The position numbers and the translations under genes were made by a program. This document shows, one piece after another, positions 1-7,800 of a stretch of DNA of 21,272 nt (within the stretch, counting starts at the first letter, position 1; each line of letters opens with the position of its first letter). A model generated the notes under the pieces. That model saw only the letters and a program-made list of their open reading frames with translations. It had not been told where the DNA came from and did no database searches. This DNA is from Caulochytrium protostelioides (lineage: Eukaryota > Chytridiomycota > Caulochytriomycetes > Caulochytriales > Caulochytriaceae): contig ML014369.1 in the NCBI GenBank assembly GCA_003615045.1, positions 1 to 21,272 on the forward strand. The letters run 5' to 3'.

Positions 1-129
1 GCGATGGAAGAATGGGGAGCGGTGATGGCGATAGCGAGGGCGATAAAGAGACGAGCACACGGTGCACCGATGGCCGACGCGCCGAGCGGTGATACGCGAT
101 GGGAGCGACGCCGCCGCGAGATGCACCAT
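1..129 (-). CDS. N-terminal fragment of an unrecognised protein, possibly mitochondrial (runs off the window)
   Basis: Reading leftward from the ATG at 129-127, the frame stays open for 43 codons to the window edge. The peptide begins MVHLAAASLPSRITARRVGH, has many arginines and no Asp or Glu over its visible length. Such composition is typical of mitochondrial presequences, so import into mitochondria is an inference. The ATG lies 64 bp downstream of a TATATAAA box on the same strand, which supports this start. It follows MON1 on the same strand, with about 340 bp between them. No family can be named from so short a piece, and an exon end could lie within it. Confidence 0.35.
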   Translation of the reverse strand, partial: MVHLAAASLPSRITARRVGHRCTVCSSLYRPRYRHHRSPFFHR

Positions 130-159
130 GTGCTCGTCTTCCGCGCAACGTGTCACGGG

Positions 160-228
160 CACGTGTCTCGCGCCGGGCCGCGCGAGCGCCGCTTTATATA
201 GGGCGGCCCGCGCGGGCGACTGACGTCA
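160..228 (-). promoter_or_regulatory. Core promoter of the left-edge minus-strand gene: CRE, TATA box, E-box
   Basis: On the minus strand, in order, there is a perfect palindromic CRE (TGACGTCA, 228-221), a TATATAAA box (200-193) 20 bp further on, and a CACGTG E-box (165-160) that would fall in the 5' leader. A second partial CRE (TGACGTCC) lies at 255-262. CRE sites are bound by ATF/CREB-type bZIP factors and CACGTG by bHLH factors in fungi; binding here is inferred. The rest of the 130-470 interval holds only the MON1 3' flank and the triplet array described separately. Confidence 0.5.
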
Positions 229-403
229 AAGCCGGGGCGGGGCCCCCTGGGTGAATGACGTCCGTGGCGCAGCAGCGGCCGAGCTGCCGATCGTGAAGCC
301 CGCGGGCGCGCGGGCAGGCGGGCGGCGGCCACGCGGGATCCGCACGCGCCTTCCGCCTCCTGGCAACCGCGCCTTCCCGAGGCGCTCGCGACGCTGCCGC
401 CAG

Positions 404-458
<55 letters not shown>
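404..458 (+). repeat. (GAC)18 microsatellite in the MON1 3' flank
   Basis: A pure GAC array of about 18 units begins 11 bp beyond the MON1 stop codon, so in MON1 mRNA it would be (GUC)n in the 3' UTR. It is the longest of three GAC/GTC arrays in and next to MON1. Confidence 0.95.
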
Positions 459-459
<1 letters not shown>

Positions 460-469
460 CATGCGCAAC

Positions 470-1226
470 TCAGCAACGCCGGCCGCCCGCGGAAACGCCG
501 GCCGCCGCTTCGGGAAACGCTGTCTGCAGCAGCGCCGACGCCGTCGGCGACGCCATCGCCATCCGCAGGCCGTCGCGGACCGCCGCGGCGCTCGCGCCGC
601 CCGCGACGCTCACATAGACGTCCACGTCGGCCAGCGGCGGCGGCGCGGCGGTCTGCGACGGGACGCACGCGGACGCCGCGCATACCAGGAGTGTGTGCGC
701 CGCCGTCCGCAGGTAGCTCGTCTGCGCCCGCGGCGGCGGGGGCCGCGGCGCGCCGCGGAACCAGCCGGGCACGCGCGGCCGCGACGGCGCCGTGTCGGCG
801 GGCGCCCCGGCCCCGGCGTCGGCGTCGGCGTCGGCCTCGGGCGCCGCCACGTCGTCGGGGTCCCCGTGGCGCGCGGCGTCCTGCTGCTGGACCGCCAGCG
901 TGTACAGGGGTAGGCACAGCGGATCCGCGGCCGTGGGCCCGTGCACGACGGCGGCGCGGCGCAGCCGCCGGTGGTGCCACACGAGGCCCGTAATGCGCAG
1001 CGGCGTCGCCACGCGGAGCGTCGCCGTCCAGGCGGCCGCCGCCGCGGCCGCCGCCGCGTGGTGCTCGCCGTCGCGCGGGTCGGCGCCCGCGGCCGTCGTG
1101 ACGTCCTGCAGCATCGACAGCGTCCCCCCCAGACAGGCCCATTCCTGTTCCAGGCGGCGCCGCATCGCGCGCAGCGTGTAGAACGCGTCGCGGTGCCGCG
1201 AGATGAAGACGACCACCGGCGGCGAA

Positions 1227-1264
<38 letters not shown>

Positions 1265-1529
1265 GGCCGGCCGCCGCGGGTCGGTGAGATGGGCCGCGTA
1301 GACGTAGAGGAACTGCGACGGCGCGGTCGCCGGAAAGCAGAGCGGCGTCCACGCCTCGGTGCCGATCGCGAGGCGCTCCAGGAGCACCGTGTCGAGCAGC
1401 CGCAGATCGGCCGGCGCGAGGCCGCTCGTACGCGTCGCGGCTGTCGCGGCCGGCCCGGGCCAGCGCTCAAGCAGCCGGCCGCCGTGCATGACGAGCGCCT
1501 CGACCACGTGCGCCGGCGTGCGGTCAGCC

Positions 1530-1566
<37 letters not shown>

Positions 1567-2370
1567 TGTCGCCGACGCGCGCGGCGCTGCGCATCGCACG
1601 GCACAGCGTCGTCCGCGCGGCCGCCGTGATCAGGACGACGGCGGCGGCGTCGAGGGCCATCCCGACGGCGACGGCGTCGGCGCGCGCCGCCGCCCACGGA
1701 TCCGCGGCCGGCGGCTTCGACGATGCCGCGGCCGCGGCCGTCTGCCGCCGCAGGGGCGGCCACGCGCGGACCATGCGGTCGAGCGTGTCGTCGATGCCGG
1801 CGACGGCCTGGCGCAGGTCGTACGCGGGCCGCAGCGCGTAGACGGCGCTGAGCTGCGGGTCCGAGAAGTGGGCGCGCGGCACGGCGAGGAGCGCGTCGAG
1901 GCGCGCGTCGAGGCACGCGGCCGGCACGGGCGGGTGCGCGATGCCCACGGCGCGCAGCGGCCCGTGCGCCCGCACGCGCAGCTGCAGCCGGCCCGACGCC
2001 ATCCGCACGAGCCTGTCGCCCCGCGCGTCCTCGTGGACCGCCAGAATGGCCTGCAGCAGCCCGCAGAGCAGCGACGCCGCGCTGTCCGACCCGTGGCTGC
2101 ACCGTGCGGCCCGGCACCCGAATCGCCCATCACCATCAATTCAAAACCAGAGTGGTGAGACGCCGTGCATTCACCGACAGGCTGGTGAGGGGGAGCGGTT
2201 GTGTCGCCACCACCTGACATCAACGATCCGGCTTACGAGGTATAAATGGGCTTGCCGGCACTGGTAAAGAGGAAGAGGTAGGTGCCGGGCGTGAGCCAGA
2301 CGGCGGCGTCGGGATCCTCCGCCATCGCTGCGACCAGCGCGGCCGGGTCGGGGTCGGTGGCGTCGGGCAT
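470..2370 (-). CDS. MON1: Vacuolar fusion protein Mon1, two exons
   Basis: Mon1 pairs with Ccz1 to form the guanine-nucleotide exchange factor for Ypt7/Rab7 on late endosomes and vacuoles. I join exon 1 (2370-2237) to exon 2 (2096-470, stop TGA); the coding length of 1,761 nt is divisible by three and gives 586 aa, in the usual range for the family. Family landmarks, recognised from memory: LFTSAGKPIYTSHGSD across the exon junction (residues 34-49), then LLCGLLQAILAV of longin domain 1; LAPADLRLLD and EAWTPLCFP (292-300); FLYVYAAHL (307-315); VVFISRHRDAFYTL (340-353) of longin domain 2; and a divergent third longin region. ATG 2370 is the first in-frame ATG after a stop at 2397-2395. Loops carry Asp11 (223-233), Ser13 (324-336) and Ala9 (392-400) tracts. 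An additional 5' exon is possible but not needed. Confidence 0.9.
1227..1263 (+). repeat. (GAC)12 array encoding the Mon1 Ser13 tract
   Basis: The array reads GAC on the plus strand, hence GUC in MON1 mRNA, and is translated in the TCG frame as poly-Ser (residues 324-336). It sits in a loop of longin domain 2 between FLYVYAAHLTDP and VVVFISRHRDAF. Confidence 0.95.
1531..1566 (-). repeat. (GAC)12 array encoding the Mon1 Asp11 tract
   Basis: Here the orientation is opposite: GTC on the plus strand, GAC in MON1 mRNA, translated as poly-Asp (residues 223-233) in a loop between longin domains 1 and 2. It is therefore complementary to the other two arrays within the same transcript. Confidence 0.95.
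2097..2236 (-). other. MON1: MON1 intron (140 bp, GT-AG)
   Basis: The donor GTAAGC follows exon sequence ending ATTTATACCTC, and the acceptor ends GTGCAG before CCACGGG. Splicing restores the Mon1 signature GKPIYTSHGSD in frame (phase 2). Unspliced, the exon 2 frame meets a TGA at 2143-2141, inside the intron, before any ATG. That is why the open frame seen in genomic DNA appears to lack a start codon. Confidence 0.88.
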
Positions 2371-2556
2371 GGCGTGGCCGGCCGACGGGTATCCTCAGCG
2401 CGTTCCAAGGGTCGACGGTGGCGGTCGCGAGCGCAGGCGGCGGCGGCAGGGCAAGCGATGGACGCGGGGATCCGCCAGTCTCGTCGCGTTGAGCGCTCGC
2501 AAGCAACGTCGAGCCTCGCCGGCCGAGTTCCCGGGACGTGGACCACCGCCGACGCT

Positions 2557-2603
2557 GCTGGCGATGGCGATGGCGCTGGCGATGACGCTGGCGACGGCGG
2601 TCG
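2557..2603 (+). repeat. Imperfect GGCGAT/GGCGCT hexamer repeat
   Basis: About seven degenerate copies of a six-base unit (GGCGAT, GGCGCT, GACGCT). It lies upstream of MON1 in DNA with no recognisable gene. Confidence 0.7.
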
Positions 2604-2780
2604 CAGGCTGATGAGGATGCATCATACGCGCCGACCACCGGCGCCCGCGCCGGCTCGCCGCGTGCACGGGGTGCCCGGCGCCGTCAGAGAAAGGGTCTCG
2701 CTGCGTGCGCGTCCGTCATTGCCGCCGCCGCCGCCGATCCGGACGCCGATCGAGCGCGGCACCCTCTTGCTCCGCCTCGG

Positions 2781-2830
2781 GCGACGGCGGACGGCGGACG
2801 GCGGACGGCGGCGGCGGACGGCGGACGGCG
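2781..2830 (+). repeat. CGGACGG heptanucleotide minisatellite
   Basis: Five or more near-perfect copies of a seven-base unit, interrupted by a short CGG run. Because the unit is not a multiple of three, all frames stay open through it, which produces meaningless Arg-, Pro- or Ala-rich ORFs on both strands. Confidence 0.75.
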
Positions 2831-3090
2831 CGGTCCCGGTGGACGGTCCCCCTCGCGGTCGGCGGTGCGGTCTTGCGCGACCGCTGCGCCACGGCCGCGG
2901 CCGACGGCGGCGGCGGCGGCGGCGACGGCGGCGTCCGGTCCGTCGTGGGCGACCGGCCGCGGCCGCGGCAGTGGCGTCCGGTGGCAGGTGGCCAGTCGTG
3001 GCCAGCGGCCGCGGCGTCGCCCGACGCCGCGGCGGCGGCGGCGACCGATGCATATACAGAGGGGAGCGGCAAGCCCGGCCCACGCGCGCA

Positions 3091-3230
3091 TCACGACCGC
3101 GGCGTGGGCCGCGCGAGCAGCACGGCGTCCCAGGGCGCGCGCAGTCGCGCCTCCGGCCGTCGCTGGGACGCGGGCATCGCGTCGTCTGTGCGTTGACCGT
3201 TGCCCTTGACTTGCTCATCCGCGCCCGCGC
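3091..3230 (-). CDS. Possible 3'-terminal exon of an unrecognised minus-strand gene
   Basis: A strong acceptor-like site (pyrimidine-rich tract ending CTCGAGCAG, last base 3231) is followed by an open frame with ordinary protein composition. It includes DEQVKGNGQRTDDA and EARLRAPWDAVLLARP and ends at TGA 3093-3091. I do not recognise it. The reading frame is the same as that of the candidate segment at 3744-3400, but I found no donor there with matching intron phase, so the two cannot be joined with confidence. It could equally be non-coding. Confidence 0.22.
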
Positions 3231-3399
3231 CTGCTCGAGAGGTAGAGTCCCCCCCTGTTCCACCAGCGCCGCGGGAGGCCGCGTGGTCTCGCGGCCACCC
3301 GACCGACGCGACGCCGGTGCGGCTGCTGCCGCTTCAACGTCGCCGCCTCCGAGCGCTTCCTCCCCCGCGCCGTGACGGCGACCAGCGAACGGCACGACG

Positions 3400-3744
3400 T
3401 CACGTCGAGACAAGGCGTCCGTGATGCGCGCCGGCTGCTGCCGCGTGAACTGCTGCTGCTGCTGCTGCCGCTGCTGCTGCCGTCATGGCGGCCGCCAGCA
3501 GGGACGCTTCTCGCGGGTGCGCGACGATGGCGATCCCCGTCTCCATGCTCGCCGTCCGCTGCTCGCTGAGGCTGTCCAGGGCGGCGGCGTGGTCGCCCTC
3601 TGCGATGGCGGCCACGGCGCGCTGGAGTCTTGGAATCGATCCGCAGCGGTGTCGCATGCGATCCTCCGCGGTCCCGCGTGCATGCATCAGTGCGCGCTCA
3701 GCGCGGGCGTCGTCGCCACCGTGGCCGGCGGCCCGCGGCGCCAT
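3400..3744 (-). CDS. Candidate unrecognised minus-strand ORF, divergent from COX9
   Basis: From ATG 3744 this frame gives 114 residues. Codons in its central part end mostly in G or C and give a plausible helical sequence: RLQRAVAAIAEGDHAAALDS, then LSEQRTASMETGIAIVAHPR. The first segment resembles a single TPR-like helical hairpin, which is too little to assign a family. The C-terminal part is an Ala run from a CAG-type triplet array (3450-3481); read in another frame the same DNA gives a Gln run followed by FTRQQPARITDALSRRDVVP, so the true frame or splice structure past about 3490 is unclear. Its position suggests transcription divergent from COX9 from a shared region around 3750-4180. Confidence 0.33.
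   Translation of the reverse strand: MAPRAAGHGGDDARAERALMHARGTAEDRMRHRCGSIPRLQRAVAAIAEGDHAAALDSLSEQRTASMETGIAIVAHPREASLLAAAMTAAAAAAAAAAVHAAAAGAHHGRLVST
3450..3481 (+). repeat. CTG/CAG triplet array
   Basis: About ten CTG units with one CCG interruption. On the minus strand it reads CAG/GCA and would encode Gln or Ala depending on frame. Confidence 0.85.
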
Positions 3745-3780
3745 CGGCGGTGGGCGCAAGACGCGGCCGTCGACCGTGTC

Positions 3781-4180
3781 GCCGACCCTCGCATGAGACA
3801 GACGAAGGACGTTCGACGTTCGCTAGCGAGCGTGGCCTCCCTTTTCGCCGCTCATCGGTTCTGCTTTTGTGGCCGTCAGACTCACCATTTTCATGCTTCT
3901 TGAACTCCGTGTTGCTCGTTGGCGCATGCGGTTGCTGGCTATGCTTGCGCAACTGCCGGAAATGGCACTCAACCCCCCTCCCTCGGTGCCGTGATGCGGG
4001 TTGCTTGCTACCGACACTCATCCGCTGCCGGGTGGTCCATGGCGCGCTGACCTCCCGTGTCGCTCCCGTCATGCGGTTGTCTCGCTGCCGTCTTTTGTCG
4101 CGCGCCAGTCTCGCTCCACTCTCGCTGACCTCCGTTCCGTTCTCCCGCTTTCACCACCGTCTGCACGCGCTACTCCCACC
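3781..4180 (+). promoter_or_regulatory. COX9 upstream region and 5' leader
   Basis: No gene is seen here. The region has a tandem ACGTTCG pair (about 3809-3822) running into a 16-bp imperfect palindrome centred on CGCTAGCG (3821-3828). The last 100 bp before the COX9 ATG are pyrimidine-rich on the plus strand, as is common in leaders of well-expressed fungal genes. I see no TATA box. The COX9 frame is open upstream to about 4001 but has no ATG there, so this stretch is read as leader rather than coding. Confidence 0.5.
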
Positions 4181-4423
4181 ATGTCTTCCGCGATTGCCCC
4201 CATCACCGGCCGCTACGCGACCCGCGTCAAGCGCGACCTCGCCATCTCGCTGGTCCTCGGCTTCGGCGCCGCCTCCGCCTGGTGGTACGGCTACCACCTG
4301 CCGGCCTTCTACAAGATGAAGAAGTACGACGAGCTCGCCAAGGCTGAGAACGACGCGTACAACCAGAAATGGATGACCGCGTGGAAGCAGCAGCAGGCCG
4401 AGGCCGAGGCGAACGACGCGTAA
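4181..4423 (+). CDS. COX9: Cytochrome c oxidase subunit Cox9 (yeast subunit VIIa; counterpart of animal COX6C)
   Basis: This small single-pass inner-membrane subunit of respiratory complex IV has 80 residues and no intron. It opens MSSAIAPITGRYATRVKRDL, carrying the family's IAPITG signature, followed by one membrane helix at about residues 20-41 (LVLGFGAASAWWYGYHL) and a charged tail. From memory, yeast Cox9 has the same order: IAPITG, basic stretch, LVLGF/DIVLGF, WWWGFH, then FYAELA. The match to WWYGYHLPAFYKMKKYDELA is close. The ATG at 4181 is the first in frame and has a good context (CCCACC before it). The tail after DELAKAE is about 20 residues longer than in yeast. It converges on the giant gene, with 379 bp between the two stop codons. 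Confidence 0.92.
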   Translation: MSSAIAPITGRYATRVKRDLAISLVLGFGAASAWWYGYHLPAFYKMKKYDELAKAENDAYNQKWMTAWKQQQAEAEANDA

Positions 4424-4802
4424 ACATCGCGGTCACGTTGTTCTTCGCTGACGTGGCCCTCGCGGTTGACCCGGCGAGGCATCGCGACGCTGCTGCCGCC
4501 GCCGCCGCCCGATGTCCTTTCTCCCTCTTTTTTCGTGCACTCGCTCCCTTCTTCTATGTTTAATCTCCCATGTCCTTTATTTTGTTAGACCACGAGGGAG
4601 CGGCGACCCCCTGAGCGGCTTGTTAACGTCCCCGCCTTCGTTACGTGGGTCGTACCCAAAGAAGTAGCATCGAATCATGATGGTCTGGGGGCGATGTCTC
4701 GCGATTGTTCGCGGTTGTCCTTCTCTGGATGTGTTCACTTCAACAACGAATAATTTAAATTAAAAAAGGGGGACATTCGTCCCGGAGGCGAAACGCCAGG
4801 CG
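4424..4802. terminator. Shared 3' region of convergent COX9 and giant gene
   Basis: This 379-bp interval has no gene. On the plus strand T-rich elements follow COX9 (around 4525-4590). On the minus strand, directly after the TAG of the giant gene (4805-4803), come a GGCG-TTT-CGCC hairpin (4797-4787), a GGGAC-GAAT-GTCCC hairpin (4783-4770), then T6 and an AT-only tract (4767-4748) in otherwise GC-rich DNA. The AT-rich tract is a natural candidate for 3'-end formation of both transcripts. Canonical AATAAA is absent. Confidence 0.55.
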
Positions 4803-7800
4803 CTAGTGCCGACTCATAAAGGACGTATTGCGGGACATCGAGTGGCTCGCGCCGAGCCCGAAATCGAGGCTGCTGTCGTGGTCGAGATCGCGGTCGTTGC
4901 TGCCGGCCTGGATCGCATACGCGAGCCCGCGCGTGGTCTCGTCGGTCGAAGGGAGTGACGCGGCTGACGACGCGGCCGTCGTGCGGCCCAGACGGACCGC
5001 GCGACCCAGGTCACGTCCTGAGGGGGCCGCGGGCGGACCCGACGTCGTGGCCGTGGCCGTTGCCGCCATGCCGCGCGCCGGCTTGGACTGCGAAGGCGCG
5101 TGCGACGGCGGCGGATGCGAGCCGTGGCCAGACTGGATGGCTTCCACCTCGCGCGCGAGCTGAGCCGCGCGGCGGCGTGCATCATCGCGCTCCTGCCGCG
5201 TGATGAGCACCTCCTTCTTCAGCGAGACGTTCTCTTCCTTGAGCAGCCCCAGATGGCGGATCTTCTGCTTCGGGTTGGCGTGGCCAAAGATGCGTGCGGT
5301 CTCCTCCTCGAGCTTGCGGAGTTCGCTTTCATTAAGCTGGCCGCCCTTCTGCAGCGCCGTCAGCTGGGCCGTGAGTCGCTCGACCTGCATGGTCTGCTGT
5401 TCGGTCATATCGGCCGCCGTGCGTCGCGTCTCTTGGAGATCCGCCTTGTACTGCTGGATCTCGCGGCGCGCAGCATCCAGCGCTTCCTTGACATCGCGCG
5501 TCTCGCTGTCGTGGCGCGCTTTAAGGGCATTGAACGACCGACTCGTGTCGCGGCTCGCCATCTGGATGCGCTTGATCTCTTCACGCAGCGTCTGGATCTC
5601 TTCGGCTTGCGCCCGCGTCGTCGCTTCCACTTCGTGCTTCTGGTCCTGCAGAAGGCGGATGCGGTAGTCCTGCGCCGAGGTGCTGTTTGTCGCATTGGCA
5701 TCCAGCTCGCCGACGTGGGCCGTCAGTCGCGTGTTCTCTTGCTCGAGCGCCTCGTTGCGACGCTTCAGCGTCTCAAGGTCGCCCGACAGGGCCGCGAGGT
5801 CGGTCTCCAGCTGCGCAACGGCCGCGTCGTGTTCGCGCTGCATCTGCTCAAACGCATCGCGCTGCTGCTGCAGCTGCGTTTCCAGCTGCATCTGCTGCAC
5901 GCGCACATCGTCGTCGTGGGCCGTCAGTAGACGTTCCAGATGCGTGCGACCAGCTTCCAGCTCCGCAACCATCCCCTCGAGCTCTTCATTCTGGGCCGAC
6001 AGCGAGGCGACTTGAGCTTCGAGCTGCTGCTGCTGCGCCACGGCCGCGTCGCGGGCCTGCGCGAGTTGCTGGATCTGGTCGCGCGCGTCGGCCACCTGCT
6101 GTTGCGAGGCGGCGAGTTCGCGCTCCAGCGTGCGGCACTGGTGCTGAGCCGCTTCCAACGCGCGCTGCACGTCGCTCTGCTTCTGGTGCTGCTGCGACGA
6201 CTGCGCTTTGAGCTTGTCCCGCGCTCCGCGGAGCGCGTTGTCGAGCTCCCGCAGGCGCTCGCCATCCTCCGCCAGCTTGGCACGCATCTTCTCGCCGGAC
6301 GCGCGTTCCGTGGTGAGCCGGTGCTCCAGGTCGTCCACGCGCGCCTGCAGCTCCATCGCGCCGCTCTTCTGCTGCGCCAGGTTGTTCTTGAGCGTGCGCA
6401 CTTCGTCGTGCTCCATGTCGCTGTCTTGCTGCAGCGCCTGGATCGACGCCTGCGCCCGGCGCAGCTGCGCGCTGAGACGGTCGCGCTCATCCACCACCGC
6501 GTCCAGCTGCTGCTGCAGGTCGTGGTGCTTCGTGCGCAACTGCTCCGACGTCTGCACGTACTCTTGGAGCTCGGCCACATGGCGCTTGACGCTTTCGGTT
6601 CCGGCATGCTCGGCGACGAGGTCCGCCTGGGCCTTCGACAAGGCCGCCGACTGCGAACTAATCTCGGCGCGCAACTCACGGGTCGAGGCCTGTTCGCTCT
6701 CGAGGCGGCGCGTCAGCGTGTCGATCTCTGTCTCGAGAACGGCCAGACGAGTCTGGTCGGTCTCGTGCTGCTGCCGCGCGGCGTCAAGCTCGTGCTGGGC
6801 CTCGCTGACGGCGGACCCGGACTCGAGCAGTTTCCGCTCGAGCGCGTCCACCTTCGCCGCTTGCTCCGTCAACGCCGTCTCGGCGTGCGAGAGCGCCGAC
6901 TGCAGACGTGACAGCTCGTCGTCGCGCTCGCGCTGCTGCACGTCGTCCAGCCCGACCTGGCGCTCCAGCTGGTCCGCACGGGCCGTTGCAGTGATCAGCT
7001 GCGCTTGCAGGTCACTGCACGTGCGCTCGGAGGCCGCCAGCTGGGCGTGCTGCCGGTCGAGCTCCTTACGGAGCTCATCCGTCGTCCGCGTCTCCTGACT
7101 TAGCAGCGCATCCACTTCGCGCGCATCGGCCCGCAGCTGGTCGGCGTCACGCCGCTCACGATCACGCGCCTGCGTCGCTTGCTGCACGGCTTCGTTCAGG
7201 TTTTTGATCGTCTCGGCGTCCTTGACGGCCTTGCCCTGCACATCAAACAGCGTCGACTGCGTGCTGCTGAGGGTCGAGCGGCAGTCGCTCAGCTCGGCGG
7301 CAAGACGCTGCGCATCCTCTTCCGCGTGTTTAGCCGTATACTCGGCTTCCTTGGCCGCCATGCGCGCGTCCATCAGCTTGTTCGTCAGCTGTGCCACGCG
7401 CTGCTGGAGAGTGCCGGTCTGGCCCGTCTCCGACGAGAGCTGTGCTTCCATCGCCGCGACCTGGTGTTGCGCCACGTCGCGCGCCTTCTGGCACGCGCGA
7501 AGCGTCGTTTCGCATTCGCGCAGCTCGCGCTCGAGTCGCGCGACCTGGGGCGCCAGGTCGTTGACGCGCGTCGTCGCTTCCGACTCGCGACGCTCGGCAT
7601 CGCGGGCCAGATCCTGCGTAGTTTTCAGCGTCTGCTGCGCGTGGCTCAGCTCGGTCTGCAGTGTGCTCACGGTCTGACGCTCACTCTCGAGCGCGCTCTC
7701 CAGACGGGTCAAGTGCTCGGTCACCGCATCCAGCTCCGTTTGCTCAGTGGCCATCAGCGTTTCGAGCTCGTGTAAGCGCTGCGCATCAGTTTCGCCCTGG

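Larger units (their letters stand above)
2371..3090. other. Low-complexity MON1 upstream region, no recognisable gene
   Basis: This 720-bp stretch is very GC-rich and dominated by simple repeats (GGCGAT-like at 2557-2603, CGGACGG at 2781-2830, CGG runs around 2905-2935). It must contain the MON1 promoter on the minus strand, but I see no TATA box close upstream of the MON1 ATG. Long open frames exist on both strands but are Arg/Ala/Pro-rich and repeat-driven. Confidence 0.6.

Noticed and set aside
153-1352. Other long minus- and plus-strand frames across MON1 with poly-Val, poly-Arg or poly-Thr tracts
   Set aside because: They are alternative frames through the GAC/GTC arrays. Only the frame with Mon1 motifs is supported.
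2240-2245. TATAAA on the plus strand
   Set aside because: It is the reverse complement of the codons for KPIYTS in MON1 exon 1, so it is explained as coding sequence.
2374-3375. 333-residue plus-strand ORF
   Set aside because: Its product is Arg/Gly/Pro-rich and driven by CGG and CGGACGG repeats, with no recognisable domain and stronger competing signals on the minus strand.
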